Of a stretch of DNA of 64,000 nt, positions 43,167 through 52,038 are shown piece after piece (positions within the stretch are counted from its first letter, which is position 1; every line of letters begins with the position of its first letter). The stretch is from positions 1 through 64,000 of the forward strand of contig CAVQVT010000007.1 of NCBI GenBank assembly GCA_963717255.1, written 5' to 3'. The notes beneath the pieces were generated by a model. It was not told the origin of the DNA. It saw only the letters and a list, made by a program, of their open reading frames with translations, and searched no databases. This DNA comes from CAIYQJ01 sp963717255 (GTDB lineage Bacteria; Chloroflexota; Limnocylindria; Limnocylindrales; CSP1-4). The translations under genes and the position numbers were made by a program.

Positions 43167-43901
43167 TCACCAGCGGGAGCCCGCCACCAGGCGGGCCTCA
43201 CGGCCGTCGATGACCGACCAGACCAGCGTCGCACCGGGCCACGGCGCGGTGCCGGTGAGCGCCGCGAGGGCGTCGTCCGGATGCGCCGGGTATGCGACGC
43301 GAAGCTGGCCGGCGAAAGCGGCGGCGGTGGCGCGGGTCGCGCGCGTTCGTCGGACGACCAGGAGGCTCGACGTCCGCGGCTCCTCGCCCAGGCTCGGCCA
43401 GCCGTCCCAGCTCGGGAGCGAGGCTGCCTTCTCGGCGGACCAGCGGACCACCTGCTCGAGGCGCCGAAGCTCACTGTGGATCTCGACGGCGATGACCACG
43501 CGCTCGCGCGGATCGTGCAGAACGGCATCGACCCAGCCGCGGGACGGACGACGAACCGCGACCTCCGTGTGGATCCGCCAGCGCGGATGCACCGCGCGGA
43601 GGAGAGCCTCCAGGATCCGCGCCTGGTGCCGATCGCGTACCAGCGGGCCGGTCTCCGGGTACAGCCGGGAGGCGAGGTCCGCGCCGAGCGCGACGGCCAG
43701 GCGGGCGTATGTCGCGTGTGACGGGCGCTCCGTACCGGCGAGGATCCGATGGAGGTAGCCCTGGTCGACGCCCGCCGCCCGAGCGAGCGCGGCGACCGTC
43801 AGCCCGGCGTCCGTGCGGAGTCGATCGACGTCCTCGGCGAGGCCCCGATGCAGGCGTGCGGCGATCCGGGCTGAGGAGCGGGCAACGCGAGGGTCGGTCA
43901 T
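43167..43901 (-). CDS. XRE-type HTH protein with nuclease-like C-terminal domain
   Basis: 244 residues. The HTH (residues 20-78) contains GLTVAALARAAGVDQGYLHRILAGTERPS. The C-terminal half has HTEVAVRRPSRGWVDAVLHD (D125) and VVIAVEIHSELRRLEQVVRW (E140, E144), the D-(x)n-E-x-x pattern of PD-(D/E)xK-like folds, but His replaces the usual Lys two residues after the Glu. It resembles stand-alone regulator/nuclease proteins common in high-GC soil bacteria. Starts with ATG 43901; located just 3-prime of tRNA-Arg, so may belong to an accessory insertion. Confidence 0.7.
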   Translation of the reverse strand: MTDPRVARSSARIAARLHRGLAEDVDRLRTDAGLTVAALARAAGVDQGYLHRILAGTERPSHATYARLAVALGADLASRLYPETGPLVRDRHQARILEALLRAVHPRWRIHTEVAVRRPSRGWVDAVLHDPRERVVIAVEIHSELRRLEQVVRWSAEKAASLPSWDGWPSLGEEPRTSSLLVVRRTRATRATAAAFAGQLRVAYPAHPDDALAALTGTAPWPGATLVWSVIDGREARLVAGSRW

Positions 43902-44399
43902 GGCCGGGAGTGGAGCAGGCGCCGCTCACCGGCCGGTTCACTACGGGTGAAGGCGGTGCCGCGGGGCGGATCGGGGGCGGTCCGGACTTGCGCGATCGAC
44001 CGCGGAGTGGCGCGGCCGGGCGGTCCGAGCCGGCGAAACCCCGTCCTTGACTGGCAGGCACGATTCCGGGGGTGCCGACGTCGCTGTCATGCGCCGGAGT
44101 CATAGTTGCGGTGGTTCGGATGCCCTCGGGTGCCAGCTTCCGGTCGTCTTCTTGGCCCGGGGACATGGACCTGACCGCACGACCCTCCGAATCGTGCGTG
44201 CCAGTCATAGGCGCTGCGGGGGCGGGGGGCGCTCGGGGGCGGGGGCCCGGGGCCGGGGGCGGGGGCCGTGGCGGGGCAGCGGGGACGCCGGGCCCACGGA
44301 TCTCGCGTGGCGCCGAGCTGGTTCGCACGCGGCCGGTCCGGGCGCGAGGGCCGGTCCGGGCGCGAGGGGTACCTCACGCCGCGAGAACCCCGGAGAATC

Positions 44400-44427
44400 C
44401 GAAGCGGCTCCTTGCGGAGCCGCTTCG
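44400..44427. repeat. Perfect 12-bp hairpin with TTGC loop
   Basis: Arm CGAAGCGGCTCC (44400-44411) pairs completely with 44416-44427 around a 4-nt loop. No poly-T follows on either strand, so it is not a standard terminator. It could end a small RNA, pause polymerase or protect a 3' end. Confidence 0.75.
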
Positions 44428-44618
44428 ACGCTGTCCCGGTGAAGAACCCGACGAGCGGGTCACCTTCTGCCACGCAGTGAAGGCATCTGTCACGCCGGCT
44501 GAACCGGCTACCCTAACCCAACCTACCCATGCCCTCGCCGCTGGGGCAGCGGGCTGACGTGCAGCGCAAGTAGAGTACCCTGCATCCTCTGCGCCACCAA
44601 GGCCTTTGGCTTAGGGTG

Positions 44619-44638
44619 AGGTTAAGAGGCCTTAACCT
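44619..44638. promoter_or_regulatory. Inverted repeat AGGTTAAG upstream of the 44693 gene
   Basis: AGGTTAAG (44619-44626) and CTTAACCT (44631-44638) flank a 4-nt spacer in a locally AT-rich patch, 54 bp before ATG 44693. TACCCT (about 44574-44579) nearby could be a -10. Likely operator or leader hairpin. Confidence 0.5.
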
Positions 44639-44692
44639 TCGACGAGCCGCGCGTCCCCACGCGATGCGCGCCGGCACCGGGAGGACGGACCG

Positions 44693-45259
44693 ATGAGCTT
44701 CCTCCAGAAGGCGAGGGAGGCGGCCGCGCAGGCCGCCGCGCAGGCCGCCGAGCAGGCGAAGGTCGTCGGCTCCCAGATGGGCGATCAGGCGCGGGTCCTC
44801 GGGGAGAAGGCGCAGGATCCCGTGGCGCAGGCGCGCGCCAAACGCCAGGCGTCCGAGGCGCTCGGTAAGGCCCGGCGCGGCGTCAACACGATGGTCGAGC
44901 GGATCGACCCGGGGACGCTGGCCGACCTCGTCATCAAGTCGACCGCGCTCCAGGAGATGACGAACCGCGCGCTGAAGAAGAAGGGCTCCCCCTACCGCAT
45001 CCAGGAGATCGTCATCACGGCGTCGATCCCGCCGGGGGTGAGCTTCTCGATCGGCCGCGTGCACGACGACGAGATCCACGGGGAAGAGCTGGTCTCGTCG
45101 GTCGATCTCGTGGAGGAGGCGAACCTCGCCGACGAGGCCATCGTCAGCCTCGACGGGACGGAGGTCTCGGCTGCCGCGCTGGAGAAGGGGATGGCCCGGC
45201 CGGCGGAGGCGGACGACGACGAGGACGATCCCTACGACGGGACGCCGGACGAGGACTGA
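44693..45259 (+). CDS. Ala-rich helical protein with acidic tail, unknown
   Basis: 188 residues. The N-terminal 65 are an amphipathic Ala/Gln/Lys helix (FLQKAREAAAQAAAQAAEQAK), LEA-like. A middle domain (about 70-165) includes PYRIQEIVITASIPPGVSFSIGR and HDDEIHGEELVSS. The C-terminus is strongly acidic (EADDDEDDPYDGTPDED). No signal peptide. Family not recognised; a stress-related or structural role would fit the composition but is unproven. Confidence 0.65.
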   Translation: MSFLQKAREAAAQAAAQAAEQAKVVGSQMGDQARVLGEKAQDPVAQARAKRQASEALGKARRGVNTMVERIDPGTLADLVIKSTALQEMTNRALKKKGSPYRIQEIVITASIPPGVSFSIGRVHDDEIHGEELVSSVDLVEEANLADEAIVSLDGTEVSAAALEKGMARPAEADDDEDDPYDGTPDED

Positions 45260-45311
45260 CGACCGGGCGTCCGGGGCCGACGCAGAGGGCCGACCGGACG
45301 AGGACTGCCCC

Positions 45312-45332
45312 GGGCCGCCAGATCGGCGGCCC
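45312..45332. terminator. Hairpin between convergent genes
   Basis: Arms GGGCCGCC (45312-45319) and its complement (45325-45332) enclose a 5-nt loop in the gap between the acidic-tail gene and the cyclophilin gene. No U-tract. Confidence 0.45.
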
Positions 45333-45346
45333 CGGCGCCGCCGGGG

Positions 45347-45844
45347 CTACGCCTCCTCGACGATCGTCACCGTCTCCATCGCGACGGGATCGCGCGGGAG
45401 GTCCTTCGGGCCCGTCGGCTCGGCGGCGATGGCGTCCACGACGTCGAGGCCCTTCGTCACCTGACCGAAGATCGTGTAGTTCTTCGGGAGGTGGCCGGAG
45501 AGGTCCTTCAGGCAGATGAAGAACTGGCTCCCGTTCGTGTTCGGCCCGGCGTTCGCCATCGCGACGGCGCCGCGGTAGTAGTCGCCGCCGAAGGGCTCGT
45601 CGGCGAACGAATACCCGGGGCCGCCCGTGCCGACCCGCCCGGCGTTCATCGACGCCTTCTTCCCGTGCTGCCCGTCGCCCCCCTGGATGACGAAGCCGGG
45701 GACCACGCGGTGGAAGACGACACCGTCGTAGAAGCCCTTCCCGGCGAGGTCGATGAAGTTCGCAGCCGCCTTCGGCGCGCCGTCGGTGTAGAGCTCGATC
45801 TCGATGTCGCCCCGCTCGGTCGCGAGGATCGCCTTGGTGGTCAC
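45347..45844 (-). CDS. Cytosolic cyclophilin-type peptidyl-prolyl isomerase
   Basis: 165 residues. Active-site motifs are present: VVFHRVVPGFVIQGGD (catalytic Arg in FHR), MANAGPNTNGSQFFI and FGQVTKGLDVVD. No signal peptide, so it acts in the cytosol on Xaa-Pro bonds. The start GTG 45844 is preceded by AAGGAG. A lipoprotein paralogue lies immediately upstream (126 bp). Confidence 0.95.
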   Translation of the reverse strand: MTTKAILATERGDIEIELYTDGAPKAAANFIDLAGKGFYDGVVFHRVVPGFVIQGGDGQHGKKASMNAGRVGTGGPGYSFADEPFGGDYYRGAVAMANAGPNTNGSQFFICLKDLSGHLPKNYTIFGQVTKGLDVVDAIAAEPTGPKDLPRDPVAMETVTIVEEA

Positions 45845-45970
45845 GGGTGCTCCTTCGGGTCGCCCGGGGGCCGGGCGGGGTGGGCCGCCGGACGGCGCCG
45901 GCGTTGGGCGGGGTGGCGTCGCCGGCTGTGGCCGGCGGATCCGGGTCGGTCGAGTCGCGTCGCCGGTCCG

Positions 45971-46720
45971 CTACTGCGAGACGGTGACCTTGGTCATGAC
46001 GACCGGGTCGTCGGGCACGTTGTTCGGCGGGCCGCTCTGCGGCGCGGCGGCGATCGTGTCCACCACGTCCATCCCCTCGGTGACCTTGCCGAAGATCGTG
46101 TAGTTCTTGTCGAGCTTGCCGGTGAGGTCGTCGAGGACGATGAAGAACTGGCTGCCGTTCGTGTCCGGGCCGGCGTTCGCCATGGCGAGCGAGCCGCGGA
46201 CGTACTCGCCCACGACGGGCTCGTCGTCGAACTGGTATCCGGGCCCGCCGACGCCCATGTGCTGGGGCTGCTCGATCGGCGCGCGGGCGAACTCGCCGTC
46301 GCCGCCCTGGATGACGAAGCCCGGGACGGTGCGGTGGAAGACCACGCCGTCGTAGAAGCCGCACTCGGCGAGCGCGACGAAGTTGCCGGCCGCCATGGGG
46401 GCGAGGTCGCCCGAGACCTCCGTGACGATGTTCCCGAGCTCAGTCTGGATCGTGACCGTCCTGGTCTCGCCGGCCTTGAGCGGCGGGATCTGGTCCCAGG
46501 CCTTGGGGCATGACGCGAGGTCCGGCGTGGCCGGGGCGTTCGGGTCGGGCGTCGGCGTCGGGGTAGGCACCGGGGTCGGCGTCGGCGGCACGATCGCCGG
46601 GAGCGTCGGCGCGGGTGTGGCTGCGCTCGAGCAGGCGGCGAGCGCGAGGGCCGCGGTCGCGACGAGAGCGGCGAGCCGGAGCGTCCGGCGGCCGGGCGTG
46701 GCGCGGTGGTCGAGGGTCAT
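45971..46720 (-). CDS. Lipoprotein cyclophilin-type peptidyl-prolyl isomerase
   Basis: 249 residues. Signal peptide RLAALVATAALALAACSS with lipobox Cys30, then a PTPTP-rich linker to about residue 65, then the cyclophilin domain (GVVFHRTVPGFVIQGGD, MANAGPDTNGSQFFI, FGKVTEGMDVVD). Probably membrane anchored and helps fold exported proteins. ATG 46720 is followed directly by the signal; GGAGAG lies upstream. Paired with a cytosolic copy downstream. Confidence 0.94.
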   Translation of the reverse strand: MTLDHRATPGRRTLRLAALVATAALALAACSSAATPAPTLPAIVPPTPTPVPTPTPTPDPNAPATPDLASCPKAWDQIPPLKAGETRTVTIQTELGNIVTEVSGDLAPMAAGNFVALAECGFYDGVVFHRTVPGFVIQGGDGEFARAPIEQPQHMGVGGPGYQFDDEPVVGEYVRGSLAMANAGPDTNGSQFFIVLDDLTGKLDKNYTIFGKVTEGMDVVDTIAAAPQSGPPNNVPDDPVVMTKVTVSQ

Positions 46721-46938
46721 GCGGGTCTCTCCATGCCGGGTGCGGTGGTCATGCGCCCGTCGCGGAGGGGACGTCCGCGACGCGGGGACGGGTCGAGGTG
46801 CGCCGCGGCGCGACGCGCTGCGGCACGGAGGAGGATAGCGGCGAAACGGCCGGGCGGGCGCGGCGGGCGGGTCCTCGCCCGCGCGGGGCAGGGGCGGCGG
46901 CCGTGCCGCCGTCGGGCAGGCGGGCGCGGCCGGCGGGA

Positions 46939-47643
46939 TCAGGCCGCCCGTGCGATCGCGACAGCGAGGTCGATCCGCCCGGAGAGGATCACCTCCCCGA
47001 GGATGACGCCCGAGACTCCCGCGTCGCGGAGCCGCGCGATGCCGTCGAGGTCCGTCACGCCGCCGGCGACGAGGATGTCGGCGTCGTGGCCGGAGGCGAG
47101 CCGGCGCAGCGTCCCGGCGTCCGGTTCCGACCCGCCGTGCGAGAGCACGAACCGCCGCACGCCGGCCCCGACGAGGTCGCCGACGAGCGCGTCGAGCGAC
47201 GCGGGGCGCGGCCGCCCGCGCCAGGGGTACTCGGCGAGGCGCTCCGGGCGCGGGTCGAGGCCGACGGCGAGCCAGTCGCCGGCGACCTCCAGGCACGAGG
47301 CGAGGAGGTCGGGCCGGTCCGCGACGCCCATCGCGAGGACCACGCGCGTGGCGCCGGACGCGAACGCGAGGCGGATCGCGTCGGGATCCTCCATCCCGCC
47401 GGCGACCTGCACGGGGACGGCGACGCGCGCGGCGATCCCCGAGACAGCTTCGAGGTTCCGCGGCGAGCCCACGCGCGCGCCGTCAAGGTCCACGAGGTGG
47501 ACGACCGGGGCGCCACGCGCGACGAGCTGCTCCGCGATGCGATCCGGTCGGTCGGTGGGCGTGCCCGTCCCGGCCGCCGAGCCGGGCCAGAAGACGACAC
47601 GGGAGCGGCCGCGCTCCACGTCGATCGAGGGGATCACGAGCAC
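46939..47643 (-). CDS. hisA: HisA-family TIM-barrel isomerase
   Basis: Histidine biosynthesis ProFAR isomerase family, 234 residues. First catalytic Asp in VIPSIDVERG, phosphate-binding VQVAGGM and AGGVTDLDGIARLRDAGVSGVILG, plus VVHLVDLDGAR. The second half carries AVGLDPRPERL, where the other acid lies. The segment after IDVERGRSR (VVFWPGSAAGTGTPTDRPD) differs from standard HisA and no other his gene is adjacent, so a PriA-like or paralogous role remains possible. GTG 47643 follows GGAGGG. Confidence 0.8.
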   Translation of the reverse strand: MLVIPSIDVERGRSRVVFWPGSAAGTGTPTDRPDRIAEQLVARGAPVVHLVDLDGARVGSPRNLEAVSGIAARVAVPVQVAGGMEDPDAIRLAFASGATRVVLAMGVADRPDLLASCLEVAGDWLAVGLDPRPERLAEYPWRGRPRPASLDALVGDLVGAGVRRFVLSHGGSEPDAGTLRRLASGHDADILVAGGVTDLDGIARLRDAGVSGVILGEVILSGRIDLAVAIARAA

Positions 47644-47764
47644 GGCGATCGGCCCTCCCTCGGCAGCGGGGTGCCAGCGACCCGGCGGGAGCGGTGGTGC
47701 GGCGGTGGGGCGGACGCCCCCATGCCCGACGGCCGTCCGCCCCGCCGCCGCGTCCCGACCCCGG

Positions 47765-49486
47765 TCAGATCCGCCCTCCCGGCATCGCCGCCGGCACCGT
47801 GAGCGCCCACGGCGCGCCGGCCGCGGCGGCGTCGAGCAGCCGGCGGTGGAAGCTGATCGGCAGGCTGCCGTTCCGCAGGAGCGTGTCGTGGAAGTCGCGC
47901 AGGCTGAACGCGGACCCCAGGCGGAGGCGCTCGTCCTCGCGCAGCTGGAGCAGGAGGACCTTCCCGAGCAGGTAGCTGAGCTGGTAGGTCGGCGTGTAGG
48001 TGTAGCGGAGGACCTCCGCCCGGGCGTTCGCCTCCTCGAAGCTCGTGTTCTCGACGAGGAAGCGCGTCGCCTCGTCCACGGTCAGCTCGCCGCGGTGCAT
48101 GCGCACGTCCAGCACGATCCGGCAGGCGCGCCAGATCGCGTCGGTGTGGACGTTCAGCCAGAAGATCGGGGCGTCGTCGAAGCCCTCCTCCCGCATCATC
48201 TGCTCTGAGTACATCCCCCACCCCTCGGTGAACTCCGGGGCGTCGATGAGCAGGCGGACGAGGGACGGGTGACGGCCGGCCACGGACAGCTGGAGGTGGT
48301 GGCCCGGGTAGGCCTCGTGCACGCTGGTGTTGCTCATCGAGCTGCGGCTGTGCTCGCGCATCGCATTCGGGTCGTCGCCGACCGAGGGCGTCACGACGTA
48401 GATGCCCGAGGGAGCCGGATCGAACTTCGGCGGCTCGAAGTACGCCGCGAACGGGATGACGTTCCGGAGGTACTCGGGCGTCGGGATGATGTCGAGCCGT
48501 TCGTCGTCGGGGACCGTCACGATCCCGTGGGCGACGAGGTGCGCACGGGCCCGGGCCGTGTCCGTGCGGTATTCCTCGAGAGCCGCGGCGAAGGTGGCAG
48601 GATGGTCCGACTTCATCCGGTCCACGACCTCGGCCTCGGTCGCCGAGGGGTCGATCTCCCGCGCCGTCGCGGCGCGGCGCTCCCGGCTGAGGCGGAGCTG
48701 CTCCTCGCCGATCGCGAGGATCTCGTCGGAGTCGAGCCCGTCGAAGGCGCGGAGGTCGACAAGCTCGTCGAAGCGCTCGCGGCCGAGCGGCCAGTCGTCC
48801 GCGGCGTCGCGCAGGGTGGAGCGGATCCACTCCGCGTACTCGAGGGTGGCCGCGGTGGCACGCTCGATGGCCGCCCGGAGCCGGTGAGCCTCTGCCTCCG
48901 CCAGGACGCCCGCCGCCGCCGCGGAGATCTCACCGTAGAGGGCTGGCATGTCCTCGGCCGACTCGATCTCGAGCTGCTGCCAGGTGCGGACGGGCGTGCC
49001 CGCGAGCTGGGAGCGGCTCTCGGCGAGGAACGCGGGCACGCCCTCGAGCCGGGACGTCATCGATGCGAGCCGCTCGGACAGCGGCGCGAAGTCGCGCGCG
49101 AAGATGGCGAACAGGCTGTCTCCCACGACGTCCATCGCCGTCCCGCGGCGCTCCCAGACGCGATGCGTCTCGAGGTCGAAGATCCCCTTCCGCACGGCGT
49201 GTGCCTGGAGGTCGCGCTCGAAGCGGACCGCCGGCGACAGCCCGGCCTCGTCGAGCCCCTCGATCGCGGCGAGATGGGCGCGCTCCTCCGCGATCTCCGC
49301 GAGGACGGCGTCACGCTCGCCGCTGGGGAGTCGCCCATCCTGCGAGTGGATGCCGAGGAAGGTGCCGACCTGCGGGTGCGCCGTCACCAGGCTGACGACG
49401 CGCTCGTCGACGAGGTCCCAGAAGCGCCGGTCGAGCGGGCCGGCGTCGGCAGCGGGCGCGGGGCGGGTGAGGGTCGTCTCGGACAC
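47765..49486 (-). CDS. DUF885-family metallopeptidase-like protein
   Basis: 573 residues, the normal size. The zinc motif is HEAYPGHHLQ (family HExxPGHH), and downstream FTEGWGMYSEQMM supplies the Glu of the third ligand region. The N-terminal helical half is typical. Related enzymes are dipeptide/carboxypeptidases and lactonase-like hydrolases; substrate unknown. No signal peptide. Starts GTG 49486 with AGGAAGG upstream, 84 bp after the threonine aldolase stop. Confidence 0.88.
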   Translation of the reverse strand: MSETTLTRPAPAADAGPLDRRFWDLVDERVVSLVTAHPQVGTFLGIHSQDGRLPSGERDAVLAEIAEERAHLAAIEGLDEAGLSPAVRFERDLQAHAVRKGIFDLETHRVWERRGTAMDVVGDSLFAIFARDFAPLSERLASMTSRLEGVPAFLAESRSQLAGTPVRTWQQLEIESAEDMPALYGEISAAAAGVLAEAEAHRLRAAIERATAATLEYAEWIRSTLRDAADDWPLGRERFDELVDLRAFDGLDSDEILAIGEEQLRLSRERRAATAREIDPSATEAEVVDRMKSDHPATFAAALEEYRTDTARARAHLVAHGIVTVPDDERLDIIPTPEYLRNVIPFAAYFEPPKFDPAPSGIYVVTPSVGDDPNAMREHSRSSMSNTSVHEAYPGHHLQLSVAGRHPSLVRLLIDAPEFTEGWGMYSEQMMREEGFDDAPIFWLNVHTDAIWRACRIVLDVRMHRGELTVDEATRFLVENTSFEEANARAEVLRYTYTPTYQLSYLLGKVLLLQLREDERLRLGSAFSLRDFHDTLLRNGSLPISFHRRLLDAAAAGAPWALTVPAAMPGGRI

Positions 49487-49570
49487 GGGTGGCCTTCCTG
49501 TTCGGGTCGAGGCGGTGGTGTTCCAGTGGCGAGCGGGTGGCGAGCGGATCGCGGTGGGGGTGGGCCCGGC

Positions 49571-50695
49571 TCAGGCCGGCGGGGCGGCGGCGGTGGTGGT
49601 GACGGCGGCGTGGGCGGTGTCGGCGAGTGCCGCGCCCACGGCGGCGACCGTGGCGTCCACGTCCGCCGCCTCGATACCGTAGTGGGTGACGGCGCGGATC
49701 GTTCCGTGCGGGTACGGGACCATGAGGACGCCGCGCGCCTCGAGGGCCTCGAGGAACGCGGCCCGATCGCGGGCGACGCGGAAGACGACGAAGTCCGTGA
49801 CGGCTCGGTCCGGGTCCAGGCGACCCGGCGTCGGCTGCGCGATGCCGCCGGGGCTCTCGATCCCGTCGAGGCCGGCGAGCCCCTCGGCGAGCCGGCGGGC
49901 GTTCGCGTGGTCGTCCGCCAGCCGCGCGATCGTCCCGTCCGGGCCGTCGGACAGGGCGACGAGCCCAGCCGCGGCGAGGACACCGACCTGCCGCATGCCG
50001 CCGCCGAGCATCTTCCGCGCGCGGCGCGCCCGCCAGATGAAGTCCCGGCCCCCCACGACGACAGAGCCGATCGGGCACGCGAGACCCTTCGACAGGCAGA
50101 ACGTCACGCTGTCCGCCGGGCCGGCGAGGTCCTTCGGGTCGGCACCGAGCGCGACCACCGCGTTCCAGAAGCGGGCGCCGTCCACGTGGAGCGGGACGCC
50201 GTGGGCGTGCGCGATCTCCGCGACCGCGCGCGTGTACGCGGCGGTGAGCGGGCGCGCACCCGAGTGCGCATGGGTGTTCTCGATGGTCACGAGGCCGGTG
50301 ATCGGCTCGTGCGGGTCGGTCGGGTCGCGGAACGACTCGGCGATCTCGGCCAGGTCCAGCGTGCCGTCCGGGCCGCTGTGCAGCGTCCGCACGCTCGCGC
50401 CGACGATCACTGCGTGACCGGCCGCTTCGTCCATGACGACGTGGCTCTCGAACGCGGCGATGGCCTCCTGACCGCGCGCGAGGTGCGCCATGAGCGAGAC
50501 GAGGTTGCCCTGCGAGCCCGACGCGACGAAGAGCCCGGCCTCCTTCCCGAGGAGATCGGCGGCGCGCTCCTCGAGGGCGTTGACGGTGGGGTCGTCGCCG
50601 AAGACGTCGTCACCGAGCTCGGCCTCGGCCATCGAGCGGCGCATCGCGGGCGTGGGGTGGGTGACGGTGTCGGAGCGAAGGTCGATGAGGCGCAT
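49571..50695 (-). CDS. ltaE: Low-specificity L-threonine aldolase
   Basis: PLP enzyme that cleaves threonine and allo-threonine to glycine and acetaldehyde, 374 residues. Landmarks: IDLRSDTVTHPTPAMRRSM, GDDVFGDDPTVNALE, ENTHAHSGARPL, HVDGARFWNA (PLP Asp) and the Schiff-base Lys in FCLSKGLACPIGS. The ATG at 50695 is preceded by TATGCT 8 nt upstream with no SD, so it is probably leaderless. Upstream in-frame sequence reads through the tRNA-Asp and is not coding. Confidence 0.93.
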   Translation of the reverse strand: MRLIDLRSDTVTHPTPAMRRSMAEAELGDDVFGDDPTVNALEERAADLLGKEAGLFVASGSQGNLVSLMAHLARGQEAIAAFESHVVMDEAAGHAVIVGASVRTLHSGPDGTLDLAEIAESFRDPTDPHEPITGLVTIENTHAHSGARPLTAAYTRAVAEIAHAHGVPLHVDGARFWNAVVALGADPKDLAGPADSVTFCLSKGLACPIGSVVVGGRDFIWRARRARKMLGGGMRQVGVLAAAGLVALSDGPDGTIARLADDHANARRLAEGLAGLDGIESPGGIAQPTPGRLDPDRAVTDFVVFRVARDRAAFLEALEARGVLMVPYPHGTIRAVTHYGIEAADVDATVAAVGAALADTAHAAVTTTAAAPPA

Positions 50696-50790
50696 GGGAG
50701 CCGAGCATAGCGCGGGCGAAGGACGGTCCGGGCGGGCGGACGGAGCGGCCTCGCCGAGCGCCTTCGTGCTACACTCCCGTACCGCCGCAC

Positions 50791-50867
50791 GGACCCGTGG
50801 TGTAGCGGCCCAACATGCCAGCCTGTCACGCTGGAGATCGCCGGTTCGAATCCGGTCGGGTCCGCCA
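50791..50867 (+). tRNA. tRNA-Asp (GTC)
   Basis: Cloverleaf with acceptor GGACCCG/CGGGTCC, D-arm GTGTAGCGGCCCAACATGCC, anticodon stem CCAGC/GCTGG around CTGTCAC (anticodon GTC), T-arm GCCGGTTCGAATCCGGT, discriminator G and encoded CCA. TACACT (50770-50775) is a fitting -10. Confidence 0.97.
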
Positions 50868-50880
50868 TCTCGACACCCTC

Positions 50881-50905
50881 GACGCCCCGCCACCCGCGGG
50901 GCGTC
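50881..50905 (+). terminator. Hairpin terminator after tRNA-Asp
   Basis: Perfect 10-bp stem (arm GACGCCCCGC, 50881-50890) with a 5-nt loop, followed by TTCGAT. It begins 14 nt after the tRNA CCA. It also faces the 3' end of the convergent PIG-L gene. Confidence 0.65.
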
Positions 50906-50939
50906 TTCGATCCCCGGGCCGCCGGGGTGCCGTCCGCGC

Positions 50940-51905
50940 TCAGGCGCCCGCGATCCCGGCGAAGACGTCGGTCTCCGGGAGCGGCGCGTCCACCCGTGAC
51001 ACGATCCGCACGAAGACCTCCTGCCCGCCGAGGTCCTGCCAGGCGTCCGGACCCAGCGCGAAGAGCGGATTGTCGGTCGCGATCTGCGTCGCGTGGCAGG
51101 CCAGCGCCGCGAATCGTTCGTGCGCGAACGCAGAGACATCGACCCGGGTCGTGATCGTGGCCGGGTCGATCGTCATCCGCTCCATGTACGCCCCGAACTC
51201 GGCGAGCTGCTCGGGCGTGGCGCCCTCCGGCGGCTCCCAGAACGACCGGATCCCGCGTTCGCGGAGCATCCGCACCATCCGCTCACGCATCTCCGGGTCC
51301 CAGGCCGTCTCGTACAGCTTGGAGGGTGCCCATGGCTCCAGCCCACCCTCGGCCAGCGACGGTCCCGTGCCGCCGGCTTCGGGTGCCAGTTGCTCCGGGT
51401 ACCAGGCGGGATCCCCGGCCCGCTCGAATGCCGGGAGCGTCACGCGGTGGACCTGGATGTGGTCAGGGTGCCCGTACGACCCGAAGTCGTTGTACGTCGT
51501 GACCACGTCCGGCCGATACCGACGGATGAGCCAGACGAGGCGGCGGGCCGCGTCGTCGATCGGCGCCTGCCAGAAGCAGCGCGGGTCGCGGTTGCCCGGG
51601 TCGCCCATCATCCCGGAGTCGCGGTATCCGAGGTTCTCCCACTCCCTGACGCCGAGCTCGGCCATCGCGGCCTCGAGCTCCGCCGCGCGCATCTCGCCGA
51701 GACGACGCCGGTTCTCCTCGGTGTCCAGCTCGGGGACGACGATCTCACCGAGCTCGCCGCGTGTGCAGGTGATGAGGACGACGCGTTTGCCCTCGCGGAC
51801 GGCGCGAGCCATGACGCCGCCGGTCCCGATGATCTCGTCGTCGGGGTGAGCGTGGACGGTCATGAGCGTGGGGACGTGGGCGGAGGACGCGCGGCTGTCG
51901 GACAT
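50940..51905 (-). CDS. PIG-L family deacetylase (MshB/Mca-like)
   Basis: Zinc-dependent N-deacetylase/amidase of 321 residues. The metal motif HAHPDDEIIGTGG (AHPDDE) and the second ligand in YGHPDHIQVHR are intact; TCTRGELGEIVVPEL matches the mycothiol-conjugate amidase/MshB branch, which handles GlcNAc-inositol compounds. Whether the organism makes mycothiol is not shown here. TACGAT ends 7 nt before ATG 51905 (MSDSRAS), favouring that start over ATG 51914. Divergent from the sugar dehydrogenase gene. Confidence 0.86.
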   Translation of the reverse strand: MSDSRASSAHVPTLMTVHAHPDDEIIGTGGVMARAVREGKRVVLITCTRGELGEIVVPELDTEENRRRLGEMRAAELEAAMAELGVREWENLGYRDSGMMGDPGNRDPRCFWQAPIDDAARRLVWLIRRYRPDVVTTYNDFGSYGHPDHIQVHRVTLPAFERAGDPAWYPEQLAPEAGGTGPSLAEGGLEPWAPSKLYETAWDPEMRERMVRMLRERGIRSFWEPPEGATPEQLAEFGAYMERMTIDPATITTRVDVSAFAHERFAALACHATQIATDNPLFALGPDAWQDLGGQEVFVRIVSRVDAPLPETDVFAGIAGA

Positions 51906-52038
51906 GGTGCGCATCGTACGGCGAGGACCCGAGGGGCGCTCTGGGCGCCGGCGGACGGCCCCGGGGCAGCACCCGACGGCGGCCGCCACCCATGGAGCGC
52001 CGCGGGCGGCGGGGGCGATTCGGCGGTACCGTGGCCGC

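Larger units (their letters stand above)
43902..44692. other. Structured 0.79-kb intergenic region
   Basis: No gene is convincing on either strand. It holds a G-run-rich stretch (about 44215-44275), two tandem 18-bp repeats (44331-44348, 44349-44366), a perfect hairpin (44400-44427), TACCCT boxes and an inverted repeat (44619-44638) before the next gene. The hairpins and repeats suggest a regulatory or RNA-coding segment. Confidence 0.5.

Noticed and set aside
44400..44427. Rho-independent terminator
   Set aside because: The stem is perfect but neither strand has a following T-run, so I list it as a hairpin only.
50696..51139. N-terminal extension of threonine aldolase
   Set aside because: The upstream in-frame sequence crosses tRNA-Asp and its terminator; family members begin at MRLIDLRSD.
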